Source of the DNA: Nilaparvata lugens
Lineage: Eukaryota; Arthropoda; Insecta; Hemiptera; Delphacidae
NCBI RefSeq assembly: GCF_014356525.2
Contig: NC_052511.1
Location: 31,398,689 to 31,462,688, forward strand
Direction: 5' to 3'
Length of the DNA stretch: 64,000 bases
The notes under the pieces are model-generated. The model was not told where the DNA came from. It made no database searches and was given only the letters and a program-made list of their open reading frames with translations. Below, piece by piece: positions 1 through 11,064 of this stretch. Position 1 is the stretch's first letter, and every line of letters begins with the position of its first letter. Position numbers and translations under genes: made by a program.

Positions 1-1178
1 AACGCTGAAAAGCTGAGAAAATAGTATATTTCGCACCTAGAGCAGAAAATGAGATTTTTCCGGCTCAAAATCGGTTTTCAAGTCTGAGGCCGTAGGCCGA
101 GGACTAGAAAAGATTGAGAGCCGGAAAAACATTTTTGCCCGTGGTGTGAACGATATTTTTCGCCACACTACAGGTATTGCTGACAAAATAAATAAAGAAT
201 ACTCATTAAGTTATTGTACCTATCTCTTGATTTTAGTGGTAGAAGATTTGCAGTCAGGATCTCAGATTCTTTTAAAATTTTACTTGGAATATCACGGGCG
301 TCGTCATCTTCAAGCATTTTTGAAAATTTGGAATGCGCTAATCAACAATAAATAATTGAATAAAAATGGTTGCGAAGTGAATGCTGAATTAGTTTGATTC
401 GAAACTCGAACTGAAATAATTGCAACTTCAGATGAAGAATGTTGACACTCGCCCGATCTAGCAGATGACTTATTAACTAGGGACTTCCATGTTAGCGACT
501 ATAAAGAGTACGTTTTCCAGTCTAGGCCGGAAAGAAACCCTTTTCTGACGACAGACGAGAGTCGTCTGCAAACAAGGTCTTTCAGATCTACATAGGGACT
601 GGAAAACAGCTGCTTTCTGTGCAGTGTGGCGAAAACGCTGATTTTGGGCGTATCTTTGATGAAATATCAAAGTCACCTCATCGCAAAATTTTTAGACCCT
701 AGCTAAACCTCTGTACCAAATTTCAACATTTTCTGTCTTTTACTTGATGAAAGGAAAAAACGCTTATTTTGGGCGTATCTTTGGCGTTATTTCAAATTCC
801 TTCTAACACAACATTATTACACCCCAGCTGAGCTTCTGTAGTAAATTTGAACATTTTCTGTTCATTTGTTCTCGATAAAGCTGAGAAAGCGCAAAAAACG
901 CTGGAAAACGCAGATTTTGGGCGTATCTTTGACGTTATTGCAAATTCCTTCTAACACAACATTATTACACCCTAGCTGAGCTTTTGTACTAAATTTTAAT
1001 CTTTTCTGTTCATTTGTTATCGATAAAGCTGAGAAAACGTTGGAAAACGTAGATTTTGAGCGTATCTTTGGAAATTTTTCCAAATCCGTTCTTAGTGCTG
1101 AACATACCTACTAAATTTGAACGTTTTTGGTCCGGTAGATTTTTAGTTCTGCGAGTGAGTGAGTGAGTCAGTGATTGA
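1..1178. repeat. Complex interspersed repeat with internal tandem units, copy 1
   Basis: The right part holds four diverged units that each start with a version of TTTTGGGCGTATCTTTG (anchors near 646, 771, 919 and 1058), so the spacing is about 125-148 bp. Each unit continues with a shared run ending near AGCTGAGCTTCTGTAG. The same units recur at about 40620-42050, which shows that this is an interspersed repeat and not a local satellite. It ends in GTGA-type repeats and a TA tract, exactly as the second copy does near 42560. No coding frame of any length is present. The left part (1-470) has short inverted stretches and belongs to the same or an adjacent element. The class is unknown. Confidence 0.7.
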
Positions 1179-1179
1179 G

Positions 1180-1274
<95 letters not shown>

Positions 1275-1283
1275 TATATATAT

Positions 1284-1337
<54 letters not shown>
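1179..1337. repeat. Compound microsatellite (TA)n then (AG)n
   Basis: An interrupted TA tract runs to about 1298 and passes directly into a pure AG tract to 1337. It forms the right edge of the complex repeat on its left, as in the related copy near 42617-42689. The 353 bases between it and the peroxidase exon at 1691 are AT-rich intron with no recognisable feature. Confidence 0.95.
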
Positions 1338-1341
<4 letters not shown>

Positions 1342-1690
1342 TATGCAAGTCAGACATGAAAAAATTAGAATTATTTGGTATTCATAAGCATGAATTTATT
1401 GGTTTCTTCTTCAGTAAATTAATAATATTCCTGCATTGATAATATTTTATCCCTGCAATAACAATTACAAATGATAAGTAACTCTGTTAATGATATTCAA
1501 ACACAATTCTGTTGAATAATATCCTATTCCTGGTACAGTAATGTATAACAATCACAAATAAAAAAAGAAGAATGGAAACCTTGAACGGGAAAGTTATTTA
1601 TTATAATATACTACAAAATCTTTAGTAGAAATAATTTTCTCAATACTAATAGTTATTTTCTGAGGAGGGATTTTTTTAAATCTGGCTTAC

Positions 1691-1837
1691 CATACACAAA
1701 AGTGGAAATATCGTGTTGTACCATCTCAGCCCATACAGGCAGCATACTCGTAACATACTCGTGATGGCCCTTTTTAGAAATTCTTTTCATGAATGCCATC
1801 ATGCTTTCTGATGGAGGATTCTGCGGCGTTCTCTCAT
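1691..1837 (-). CDS. Haem peroxidase, exon 3 (distal-histidine region), partial gene
   Basis: Internal coding exon of the minus-strand peroxidase. The acceptor is a pyrimidine-rich stretch ending TTTGTTTCAG (intron side 1838-1847) and the donor is TATG|GTAAGC. The exon is 147 nt and open in one frame: 2 nt, 48 codons, 1 nt. Its phase matches the end of exon 2, with the split codon GAT (Asp). The peptide contains VWAEMVQHDIS, which aligns with the family distal-haem motif (W-G-Q-x-x-D-H-D-[IL]-[ST]). The distal His and the following Asp are kept. The halide-site Gln of mammalian peroxidases is Glu here, and the Asp that forms the haem ester is Gln. The segment between LLPPKY and the His is about 15 residues shorter than in myeloperoxidase. 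The remaining catalytic domain, including the proximal His, must lie beyond position 1. The identification of the family is firm; the substrate is unknown. Confidence 0.85.
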
Positions 1838-3127
1838 CTGAAACAAAGTACGGAATTTATTGAAGAACAACTTTTCCCATCCTCAAATTGGTAAACCTTA
1901 CTCATGGATATTATTCAGAATATAGGGGAAGCAAAAAACCACCTCTTCGTTTTATGCATTGAAAATTAAAGTTTTAAATCACAAAAATATACATTAAAAA
2001 AATAGAGCTTCTCATGTGTATTGTGGTTCTGTTCATGTTATTCTTTTCCTTTTACGCTTGCATGTTGATTTATCCACTTCATAATACTTTTTCAAACGAC
2101 TTTAAACTGAAATTTATCTATCAATACGATCAATGTCAATAAGCTATTTGGAAAATACATGTAGGCCCAGTTCATTTATATATCATTTAACTCTTAGAAC
2201 TTCTATCGTATTCCTTCCAAGTAGAGAATTATAATATTATGATTAATTAGTTCTCATTTGTATTTTATTATTTTTATTAAATTCAATTCTCCTCTTGAAT
2301 GCCGAAAATGATCGATTTTTTAGCCCCACTTCACATCGTTATAAAATGTGGTGATGAAAGAGTTCTGATAGTTGCTTCTTGTCTTCCAATACATCATAAT
2401 CCTTGAAACAAGATTGCTGTTAGTTTTCCACTTACATCGCATTTTCTTTGTTTGATTCTTGGTGAAAAAGAGATGACATTCTACAGTAATATTTTGTGAT
2501 TTTTAATTTGATGGGAAAGTATAATAGTTATTTGAAACAAAAAAGACTAATCATTGGTCTTCCACTATTCCAAATCCTTGTTGGTTTCTTAGCCAATGCT
2601 TTAGAAGTAAATAATGACCCAGTTGACGTTTAGAACTAATTTAAACTCCCTAATGAAATTTCAACTCGGTTTTAATTGAATCCATAATTTGTTGAAGGGG
2701 CAATATAATATACTTATTAGAGCATAGTGATATACATAGCATTGCTAATTGAGACTTTTTATCTAGACGGCCAAGACTGTTGCCCATAAGTTAATATAGA
2801 CGCCAATACTTTGTTCGAATTGACTAATTACAGAATCAATGTTGCGTGACTTGGAGATCTAACTGCCAGTGGGAAAACCAAGATGGTAAGACAGCAGCCG
2901 TTACTTGTAGGCTCCAGCAGTTAGTTACCTTCTCCTTTTCAAGACGTTTGCCACGGTTTCGCAACCGCTAATATTTTATTTATCTCCGGTGCGCGCGCGT
3001 GAACGAATCGCAAGGAAAAAGGAAAATAAAAAGAAAAGAGAAGTTGTCCTTGACTGGGTTGCTCTCGACCTTGACACCGTAATAAAAAACGGAAACTGTA
3101 TCACCATTACTTTTACTTTTCCTGCAG
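1838..3127. other. Intron sequence, no recognised feature
   Basis: AT-rich first part of the 10.2 kb peroxidase intron 2 (1838-12074, minus-strand gene). The stretch 2930-3060 is somewhat richer in G and C, with a short GCGCGCGCG run, but I see no gene in it. Confidence 0.6.
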
Positions 3128-3216
3128 TCTGATTCACTTGAAACTGTCAGCACTGGTTGTATGTGAAGCGTTGATGTTAAGTGCGAGGATTGCTGATAGT
3201 TGAAAGTGAATCTCGT
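3128..3216. mobile_element. ~90 bp TIR element (MITE), copy 1
   Basis: The left arm reads CTGATTCACTTGAAACTGTC and the right arm is its imperfect reverse complement, GATAGTTGAAAGTGAATCTC. The same arms and a similar centre recur at 9914, 15753, 47743, 54606 and 60070. Short open frames over this stretch are artefacts. Confidence 0.75.
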
Positions 3217-4464
3217 ATTACCTCGTGTTCTTGTTGCTGCTTTGGTAAATTTAATGATGTGAGAATTGTGTCACGTGTTACGTTCTTCTTCTTCTCTACA
3301 TTAACGACTCACGATTTTGTAATAGTAATTATCGAATGTAATTCATCGAATATGTCATTTAGAATCTAATCTAAGTTGACAAGAATTGAGACAAGTTTGA
3401 ACATATTTGCAGATTATCAAGTTTCTTCAGTCAATATAGGTAGCACTGAATACAATTTATATTTGAAATAATTGTTACTGATATTGAAAAATCTTTCTCG
3501 ATTCCTGCAAATAATATTAATAAGTAGATTTATATTTCGTATTTATGGCTTGATTATAGGATGTATATTGAATTACTTATATTGTATATTGAGAACTGGA
3601 TTTACTCTTGAAAGATGATTTACTGTGATGAAAATAATAGGATATTTATTATTGACAATACTGTAACTGAAAAACATACATTGTGAAAAACAATTCATTG
3701 TCTGACATTCTTTTCTTCATTTTGTCTGTTTCACAATAAACATAACATTGAAATCATTCACAGTTTCATGCAATTAAGTGTTTCAAGAGCATGCATCTTA
3801 CCATTGAATTATTATAAACTATGAATTCATAGTCTATGAATTCCTACCAGTTCATGCGGTCGAAATCAATTTTAAGCAATCAAATCCATAGTTATGGAAT
3901 TTATATGCTAAAATCTCATCTATTATCTGAGAAGAATAACATATCAATCCGTGAAACTGTTTTTGTTGCCGCTATTGTGTTAGAACATCAAGAGACGAAA
4001 CACTATTTAATTCTTCTCTTCAGTTGAGTAAGGTCATCCTTATCTATGCTCTATTTCAATACTACAATACCAACGATACTGGTAGATTCCAATGCCACAA
4101 TAGTAATGATACCGGCAAAAAGTTTCCTTCAAAACTTTGTAAATGCTGAACAAAAGTGTTTTACTTTCACTGTCTGTTCAATAAAGCGGATACACCAATT
4201 TGACCTGCATAGCTGCAGAGACATGAGTGCATTGCACAATAGCAAAAAAGCATGTGTCAACGCAGTATTATGTAAATTTCTGCAGCGCTCAGATGGTTTA
4301 TTTGATTGTTCGTTTGTTTGGCAAAACATGTCTCCTCTATCTTTTCAATTTTGTCACTCCTTCTGCAGCTACACTACCTTTCAATTATTTCATCCTGTAT
4401 GTATGAAATATATGCAGCTCTTGTATAATATAATCTACAGTTGTTTTCCAATTATTTGTTTCAG

Positions 4465-4581
4465 AGCGTGTAGAAGAATTTCGAAGAATAACGATTGGTG
4501 TGAGAATTTGTTGCATTATGAAGGACTTTACGCTGATTACAGGATATAAACTTGTATGACTATCCATGGATGGATCGAGAG
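4465..4581 (+). other. Exon-like segment (plus strand), unassigned
   Basis: A good acceptor (ATTATTTGTTTCAG) and a good donor (GAGAG|GTAAGA) bound 117 nt. All three frames contain stops, but a late ATG (4566) opens five codons before the donor. This would fit a 5'-untranslated exon carrying the start codon. No homology is recognised, and AT-rich DNA gives such signal pairs by chance. The flanking 3217-4464 and 4582-5886 show nothing else recognisable. Confidence 0.22.
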
Positions 4582-5886
4582 GTAAGAACTTTTCGTCAAT
4601 TATATAATTCTATAAGAATTTAAAGGCCTCATTGAATATTCATTCTTTCTCTCTTTAATATTATTAGTCTCTGAAAACTTTGCTTTAATTCATTCATTAA
4701 GCCAATAACTATTAATATTAAGCTGTATAATATTGTAAGAGAACAGGCTCAACCCAAAACTCTTCATTCGTTCTGCTCTTAATTCTGAAAACTCTTACCG
4801 TTTAATCTTTTTTCCATAGAGGACGGCGGAATTAATGCATTCATGATCAGATATGACCTTTGACCAATAACTTCTTACTTCTGACATTTTTCTTTAGATC
4901 ATCTTTTAAAGGCGGTAATTGCAATTGGATTGATTTGACAGTTATTGTCAATTCCAAATTCATCTGATTAATAAAAAAATCCTCTCATATTTCTTGTGAA
5001 TTTATCTCTGGAGAAATAAACCAAATTTCTATGCAATTAATTATGCATCTTTTTCATGTAAATTCTTCCGTTTTCAATTCTCTTCTCTTAAGTACTATTC
5101 AAATTCGTACCTATAAAATTTTGATTCATTGATCAATTTGATAAGTAAATGTTTCCAATTAAAGACATTTCATAATTTTTCATTTCTCTTTTGGAAAAAT
5201 GCCTACACATTTGTTTTTTTCGGAGAAAGATTGCAATACCGGTATCAGTTATTTCTGAATATCGATATACATATTATCCATTTACTCCTTATTCGCACTT
5301 ATTCAAACACTACTTGGATGTAAGCTATTCACTCTCCTTTATAGGGCTACTACAATTAAATTTTCATTGAAATGAAATGAAAATTATTCATTTATTAAAT
5401 ATAAAGAGGGTGCGTTACTGAACTATTTTTATTTCATTTCACTACTTAATATTATTGCAAGGTAAATCTTTAGAAATTGAATTTCATTGTACAGTAATAA
5501 ACTGTAATAAGTCTGTCAGTTCTAAAAAAATATTATCAATGGATCATAGTAGAGTCGACGTAGGCTGCGTGTTTGTATCTCAGAACGTACTTAAAAAAGT
5601 TGTAAACGCACCTAGTGAAAAACATAGGCACCGTATATAATGAGCATCCGACATACGGCACACAGCACAATGTAAAATCATAGCGCATTGTTCGGAACGG
5701 TGTCAGCTTACTCAGTGCCGGCTCCAACTTTCTTCCAACATTCCATGTCGGGGAGAAAGCTCCCACACAACTAAACACAAAACTCCTCTTTTTCTCCTCA
5801 CCCACCATACTCGAATCGCATCATTTGTAACAATCTGATTGGTTACGAAACATTTGGAGCCGGATGCTGGTCAGAGGCGGTCTTAC

Positions 5887-5920
5887 TTGATTAGGTTAGG
5901 TTCGGTAGGTAAGGTTAGGT
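5887..5920 (+). repeat. Short degenerate TTAGG-like tract
   Basis: The segment contains two perfect adjacent TTAGG units followed by TTCGG, TAGG and AAGG-TTAGG variants. TTAGG is the usual arthropod telomere unit. This short internal tract is more likely an interstitial relic or chance than a chromosome end. Confidence 0.4.
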
Positions 5921-6064
5921 GAATTTAATAATACACACCCCATCCTACCCGGTCTCGTAAAAATCAACCCAATCTGTCGCGGTAGGAAGATCGAAAGTTC
6001 TAGAAATATACTACTTCACTATTTACTACTTGACTGGAAATCTATACACAGTACAGTTCATGAT

Positions 6065-6887
6065 CGGGACACCAAAACCGCACCGAGCCCGCGCCGCGGT
6101 ACGGCCGAGTGTCGGACCTACTATGGCGAGTCAGAAAACAATGACTTTTTAACGTGTAGGGACACATATTACCGCACCGCGTCAGCTCCGTCACCGTGTT
6201 TGTTGCCCGAGCCGTGCCCGTGCCGTCACCGACTAGTTCAGTTTACTTTTTGACGGTGACGGTGCGGCCTCGTTTAACAGAGAGAGTGAAGAGCTTATTG
6301 AAGAGATACGAAATTTTCCAGTTTTGTACGATCAAAGTGATGAGAAATATGGTTGAACAGAAAAATAAGTTAAACCAAAAGTAAAAGTAGAACCAAATAA
6401 GTTAAGCCAAAGGTATAATAGACATAATATAATAAATAATAAAATAAACAACAAAAATTATAAAAGAAGGAACCCGTGACTGTGTTTTAAATTTAAAATT
6501 TAGAACTAATTACGTGTAAATGCGGAAGGCAGAAGATAACAATTATATTGCTGATATGTATTTCCAATATATGTCTGATGATTGCATTGTTATGTACCGA
6601 AATATATACCAGCACTATTATCCTTATCTTCTGTGTCTACAGGTAATTAGTTTAAAATTGAAAAATATAAATTTAAATCGGATGTAACAAGCATTAATAG
6701 TGTTATATTATTAACAATAGTTTAACACATTCAGAAATCAGACCACAGTAGCACTACAGAACTGAGACACTGCTGCCGCTCGGCTGTCGCACGGATATGA
6801 CTGTGCATTCTTCTACCACCATCACCATGTCGCGGGCTAAGCTCGGCCGTACGTCGGCGCGGGCTCGGTGCGGTTATATGTGTCCCG
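6065..6887 (+). mobile_element. GC-rich TIR element with a MADF-domain remnant (Harbinger-like)
   Basis: The ends are inverted repeats: CGGGACACCAAAACCGCACC at the left, and at the right the reverse complement of a close variant that starts CGGGACACATATAACCGCAC. The match extends about 45 bp, through CGAGCCCGCGCCG and ACGGCCGAG. A second copy of the terminal motif lies at about 6157-6178. Between 6276 and 6356 a plus-strand frame reads a short peptide with EELIEEIRNFPVLYDQSDEKY and then stops. That is the start of a MADF DNA-binding domain. MADF/Myb proteins are the second gene of PIF/Harbinger transposons, so this looks like a deletion derivative of such an element. An intron-like acceptor near 6643 supports a former spliced gene. 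No transposase is present, and I could not read clear target-site duplications. Confidence 0.6.
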
Positions 6888-7306
6888 GCCTTAATACTGT
6901 CAAGTCCAAGCCTCACTTACCATGCAGCGTTCCGATCCCACTCCAATCTGATAACGTATGCCAACAGCCTAGAATGGTGCCACACATATGTCCGTAATAT
7001 GATCCACAAGAAATGTCGGACATGAGTAGCATCGGAACACTGCATGATAAGTGTAGTTTTACTCATACACGAAAGTTTAAATACCTGTAGCCTACCTAAA
7101 TAACTACCATAAATATCTATGTGTAAAAAAGTGTATAATATGAAAAATGACAAATTTGGTCTGTATATTCACGTTCAGTCTGTGTATAAAATATAAGATT
7201 TGATTGTAAGATTGATTAGATTAGATTACTCTGTAGCAATAGGTTGGACACGTTGAACAAATTAACCCGGCGTAGCAGTATGCTATAAATAGATCATATA
7301 TTTATT

Positions 7307-7485
7307 AATAAAAACTTGTAGTACCCTTTATTATTAAAAACTTAAAAATAAGTTTACTTTTAATAATGTATTTATTTCATTGACAATCACAAATCATAAT
7401 AATTATTATATATAATATGATTGGGAGAAGACAACAGACATAGCCCAAAACTGACATAATAAAGGGCACTACAAGCTTTTATATT
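7307..7485. mobile_element. ~180 bp TIR element related to the palindrome at 46057
   Basis: The left arm contains AAAACTTGTAGTACCCTTTA and the right arm contains its imperfect reverse complement, AAAGGGCACTACAAGCTTTT. The same arm sequence forms the palindrome at 46057-46173, and a related arm is found at 57690-57911. There is no coding capacity. Confidence 0.65.
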
Positions 7486-7507
7486 GTTTTTAAAGTACAA
7501 AAGTAGA

Positions 7508-7992
7508 GAACCTTGAGATGCTAAGTTGTCGTTACGTGGATCGGTGCAGTGTCATTGTTTCTGTACAAAAGTAGCCCATATAAGTGAAGTGTTTTTATCA
7601 TATATTTATATTTTAGGTACTAATAACTATGTAATGTATAGGTATATTTCTTTTTTTAGGGCATTAGGCTATACCTATATATAGATTATTATGTATATAT
7701 TTCATCATTCTTTGGGAAGTAAATTGATTGATTGTTCAATTAAATATAGCCTAAACATATACCGGTATTCGGTTTTATAGCAGTAGAAAGGGTGAACGAA
7801 TCCAAATATTATGTAGCCTACTACACGGCGTAGTACCTCTATTGTGTGTCTATATCTTATGGACTGTAAGCTATGTATATACTGTAGGTAGAGGTTTGAT
7901 TGGCCTGGTCGGAAGAACCTGTTAACACAGAAACTGTTGGACGAACCTTGAGATGCTAAGTTGTCGTTACGTGGATCGGTGCAGTGTCATTG
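7508..7992 (+). repeat. Perfect 50 bp direct repeats, 435 bp apart
   Basis: The 50 bases at 7508-7557 (beginning GAACCTTGAGATGCTAAG) recur without change at 7943-7992. The DNA between them is AT-rich and noncoding. Perfect identity suggests a recent duplication, or the flanks of an insertion. The following 7993-9375 holds no feature I recognise. Confidence 0.85.
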
Positions 7993-9375
7993 GCCTTGTA
8001 TATCGGTCTCCACTTTCGTCTTCCACTTTCCCTTACGTATTCAGTTTCGGTTTCCGTGCGCTTCGAGATTAGGTCTAGTTTGTTACTTAATCAACTTCCT
8101 TTCATCCACCTTCTTGGTTTTATTACCCTTGAGAAGATGTTTATGTTTTCTTGAAAGGACTATTACATCAGCGATCATTGTTTACTTAGCGGAATTTGAT
8201 TATTATAATTTTGCCAATTTATGTTTTGAGATCATCTCAAAATGATGAGAGCATAACTGCTCTATGTTCTTGATCATATTGTATTGTGGTACTCGTTCTT
8301 TACTTGTATTTATGTGGAAACATTATATTTTTTCTTTAAGTAAGCTAATTTATTAATTTGTGTCGTTGTATTTCCCAGTTTTGTTTTTGATTGTATTTAA
8401 GGAGCGCAGTTCTGATGGTGATATCAGCTTCAATCAATTATAAAGCATATTTTATACTATTATAATGATTTACGCACTTATAATAAGGAATACTATTTTT
8501 CATAACTATTTTCCTCGTATTATCAGCATTCTTGACTCTATAGTAATCTGATCTGTATTTATCATTTCGTGTATTTCAATAATCAGGAAGTTCTTTGTCA
8601 TATATGCCTCAAGCATTTTTGGGGTTTCTGTTTTGGTTAGTTCATTAGTTTTCAGTTTTCCTGTTTATGTGATCGAGTCTACCTACATTATGCGTTACAA
8701 AATATTGCATTCTATTCGACATTACTTGTTCATTCGACGTCGACGGATTCCAGGCTTATAGGTTGTCTCTTGAGCTTCTTGAGAATGAAAGATTAGCCTT
8801 CCAAGAAGGCTTAGCATATTTGGTCATCTGAATGCGCTCTTTGGTTTTTCTTGGAAAACTCTACATAAATTAAATAAAACAAATCTTTATTAGGCGGAGT
8901 TAAGACATAGTTATCAGTACCGTATATTTGAGGGAAAACTGAAAAAGACCAGTTTAGGTTTGATCTTGTTTCTATACGGTATGTGTGATCCACAAACATG
9001 TCGTGTGCAGATGTAAGATTCTAGTGCCAAGTTACAAATCTGATGAGAAAGGTAATTTGAGAAAGCTTTGCTATTTTCATTGATTTCAGATTTAGAAATA
9101 TTACCTTTCAAATTGACAACAACTTCTCAACTTTTATGAGTACGGTCATCAATTTCTTATTTGTTTATATTTTGGAAATTCATAATCTGCTTGTCAAAAT
9201 TTCGTACAGTATTTCCTCCTGATTATCGGAAACTGAATACTCTATTTTAACGACTTTTCAATTTATTCATTGATGATGAAAAATCAATTCCTCATACTCT
9301 ATAAAAATAAAGAAGTCAAGTTTTTCCTATAAGCATCATGTTAGTTTGTATACAGCTTGTGAGCAAGTTGAGTTT

Positions 9376-9589
9376 CATTAAATGAACCATTGGGAATAAT
9401 ACAATAATTACAAGTACTTGATCACTGATTCACATTCAATAATTGCAGAAAATACGATATATAGTATTCCATAAAAACTTTCCATCAAATGAACCATTGG
9501 GAATAATACAATAATTACAAGTACTTGATCACTGATTCACATTCAATAATTGCAGAAAATACAATATATAGTATTCCATAAAAACTTTT
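9376..9589 (+). repeat. Tandem duplication, two copies of 107 bp
   Basis: A 107 bp unit (start CATTAAATGAACCATTGGG) is repeated once, head to tail, with only a few differences: one G/A change in the AAATACRATATA stretch, one T/C near the start, and one extra T near the end. It appears to be a recent local duplication in intron DNA. Confidence 0.9.
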
Positions 9590-9913
9590 CCATTTTTGAA
9601 ATGTGAAAGTTGAGGAAGTGACTATAAAGGCTACCTAATAAATTGTATGTACAGGCGGCGTATTGGAATACACATTGTCATAGAATGCTCAGTCAGCAAC
9701 AGCAATGCTCTCAAGCGGTGAAAATTAGTGTCAGCGACTGTTAGCTCCTATTATTAGCCTCTATTACTTGAGGTATATCATTGCAGTGGGCGTTCATTCG
9801 AAATTATCTCATGAGTAAAGCAGCGGTGAATGTTGTTGGTCACAAGTCAGTTAACAGGTTGTTGTCCAGGAGCCAAGTCTACAACCACTTGTTATCTTCA
9901 AGTTTCCGCTGGC

Positions 9914-10006
9914 AGTGAGTTGCAATTTTAAATGTCAGCATCTTGTAAATATATCGCCAATGCTTCCCATTCAGCCAATGCTGACAATCCAAAGTGAATC
10001 TCGCTA
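9914..10006. mobile_element. ~90 bp TIR element (MITE), copy 2
   Basis: The left arm (AGTGAGTTGCAATTTTAAAT, then GTCAGCAT) pairs with the right arm (AATGCTGACAATCCAAAGTG, then AATCTCGCT). The centre has the family signature GCTTCCCATTCA. Confidence 0.6.
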
Positions 10007-10092
10007 TAGGACATGTGAGCTGGTGCAGTTATGCAATACGTGGAAACAATAACTAATCAGAAACTCAATCACTGTCACTGTCACTGCTATCC

Positions 10093-10290
10093 AGAGATTT
10101 TCAGTTTGGTGTAAGGGTGAGCATTCCTGACTAGCAATTGGGAGGTACCGGGTTCGATTCCCGGACTGGCAACTAATTTTTGGATAGTAGTTCTCATCGA
10201 ATTTCCATCTAGCTGTTAACCCTGTTGTCAATGTCTGCAGTAGCAGAAGTCTTCGGGGTGATTTGCAGCATTTATTTAGGATTTTCGTTA
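10093..10290 (+). mobile_element. tRNA-derived SINE, family A
   Basis: A polymerase III A box (TTTGGTGTAAGGGTGAGCAT) is followed about 30 bp later by a B box (GGGTTCGATTCCCGG), the arrangement of a tRNA gene. The body that follows is unrelated to any tRNA and runs to about 10290. The reverse-strand open frame over it is a by-product. The ends are approximate. Confidence 0.7.
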
Positions 10291-10395
10291 AATAATAGTT
10301 ATATATCAATTAGCATTTGAATAAATGCATTCTCTATTTAATTCCATCTATATCAGTATTTCATGCATTCCATAATATTTATTATTTTCATAGGG

Positions 10396-11064
10396 ACTAG
10401 TAGTTCTGTGAACAGTAGACCTCGCGCTCAGTGAGTTACATTGACCTGTTGTTGTTTTCTCAAAAAATAATAAATAATTTATCAATTAAAAATGTCTAGA
10501 AAAAATCCTAAATAAACATAGAGCTTTCTGTCCTATATCGTACCGTGACGTGTCGTCTCGGAATGTGAGTGTGAGCGCATTTATCAGGTCTGGCTGCAAC
10601 TGTCTACAACGTTGGTGGAAAGATACAATTTTCAAGATGTTCGATGTTTTTGAACGGGTAGTATTGTAGTCAACTATCTACTAACGTTAATGGAAAGATA
10701 CATTTTCAAGATGTTCAATGTTTTTGAACGGGTAGTATTATAGTCCACTAGACAGCTGATTTATGATGAATAATTCTATAGTCTGATTTTTACGGTAAAA
10801 TTGGCGTATGAAGGAGCCTCCTTTTTCCTTTTATATTATCCTTGAAATGCAAAATTTCCAAAAACCTTGTATATACGTCGACGCGCAATTAAAAAAGGAA
10901 CGTTCTTGTCAAATTTCATGAAAATCTATTACCGCGTTTCACCATAAATGCGCAACATATAAACATATAAACTTTTAATCAATTAAACATTTTTAAAAAC
11001 ATTAAGAGAAATGCCAAACCGTCGACTTGAATCTTAGACCTCACTTCGCTCGGTCAATTAATAT
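10396..11064 (+). repeat. Interspersed repeat starting ACTAGTAGTTCTGTGAACAG, copy 1
   Basis: The first ~35 bp and the right half (10760-11064) match a second copy at 39096-40315. Shared blocks include CAAAATTTCCAAAAACCTTG, CATGAAAATCTATTACCGCG and ATGCGCAACATATAAACAT. The right end carries a CTTCGCTCG motif. This copy is uninterrupted at CTCCTTTTTCC (about 10816), the spot where the other copy has taken an insertion. No protein is encoded; the class is unknown. Confidence 0.75.
10608..10757 (+). repeat. Tandem duplication, two copies of 75 bp
   Basis: The unit begins AACGTTGGTGGAAAGATAC and contains TTTTTGAACGGGTAGTATT. It is repeated once with a few substitutions and lies inside the preceding interspersed repeat. 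Confidence 0.85.

Noticed and set aside
5536..5808. 90-codon minus-strand frame
   Set aside because: No motif, no splice sites, and overlapping low-quality frames on the other strand.
10004..10309. 101-codon minus-strand frame
   Set aside because: It is the reverse of a tRNA-derived SINE, which commonly gives such frames.
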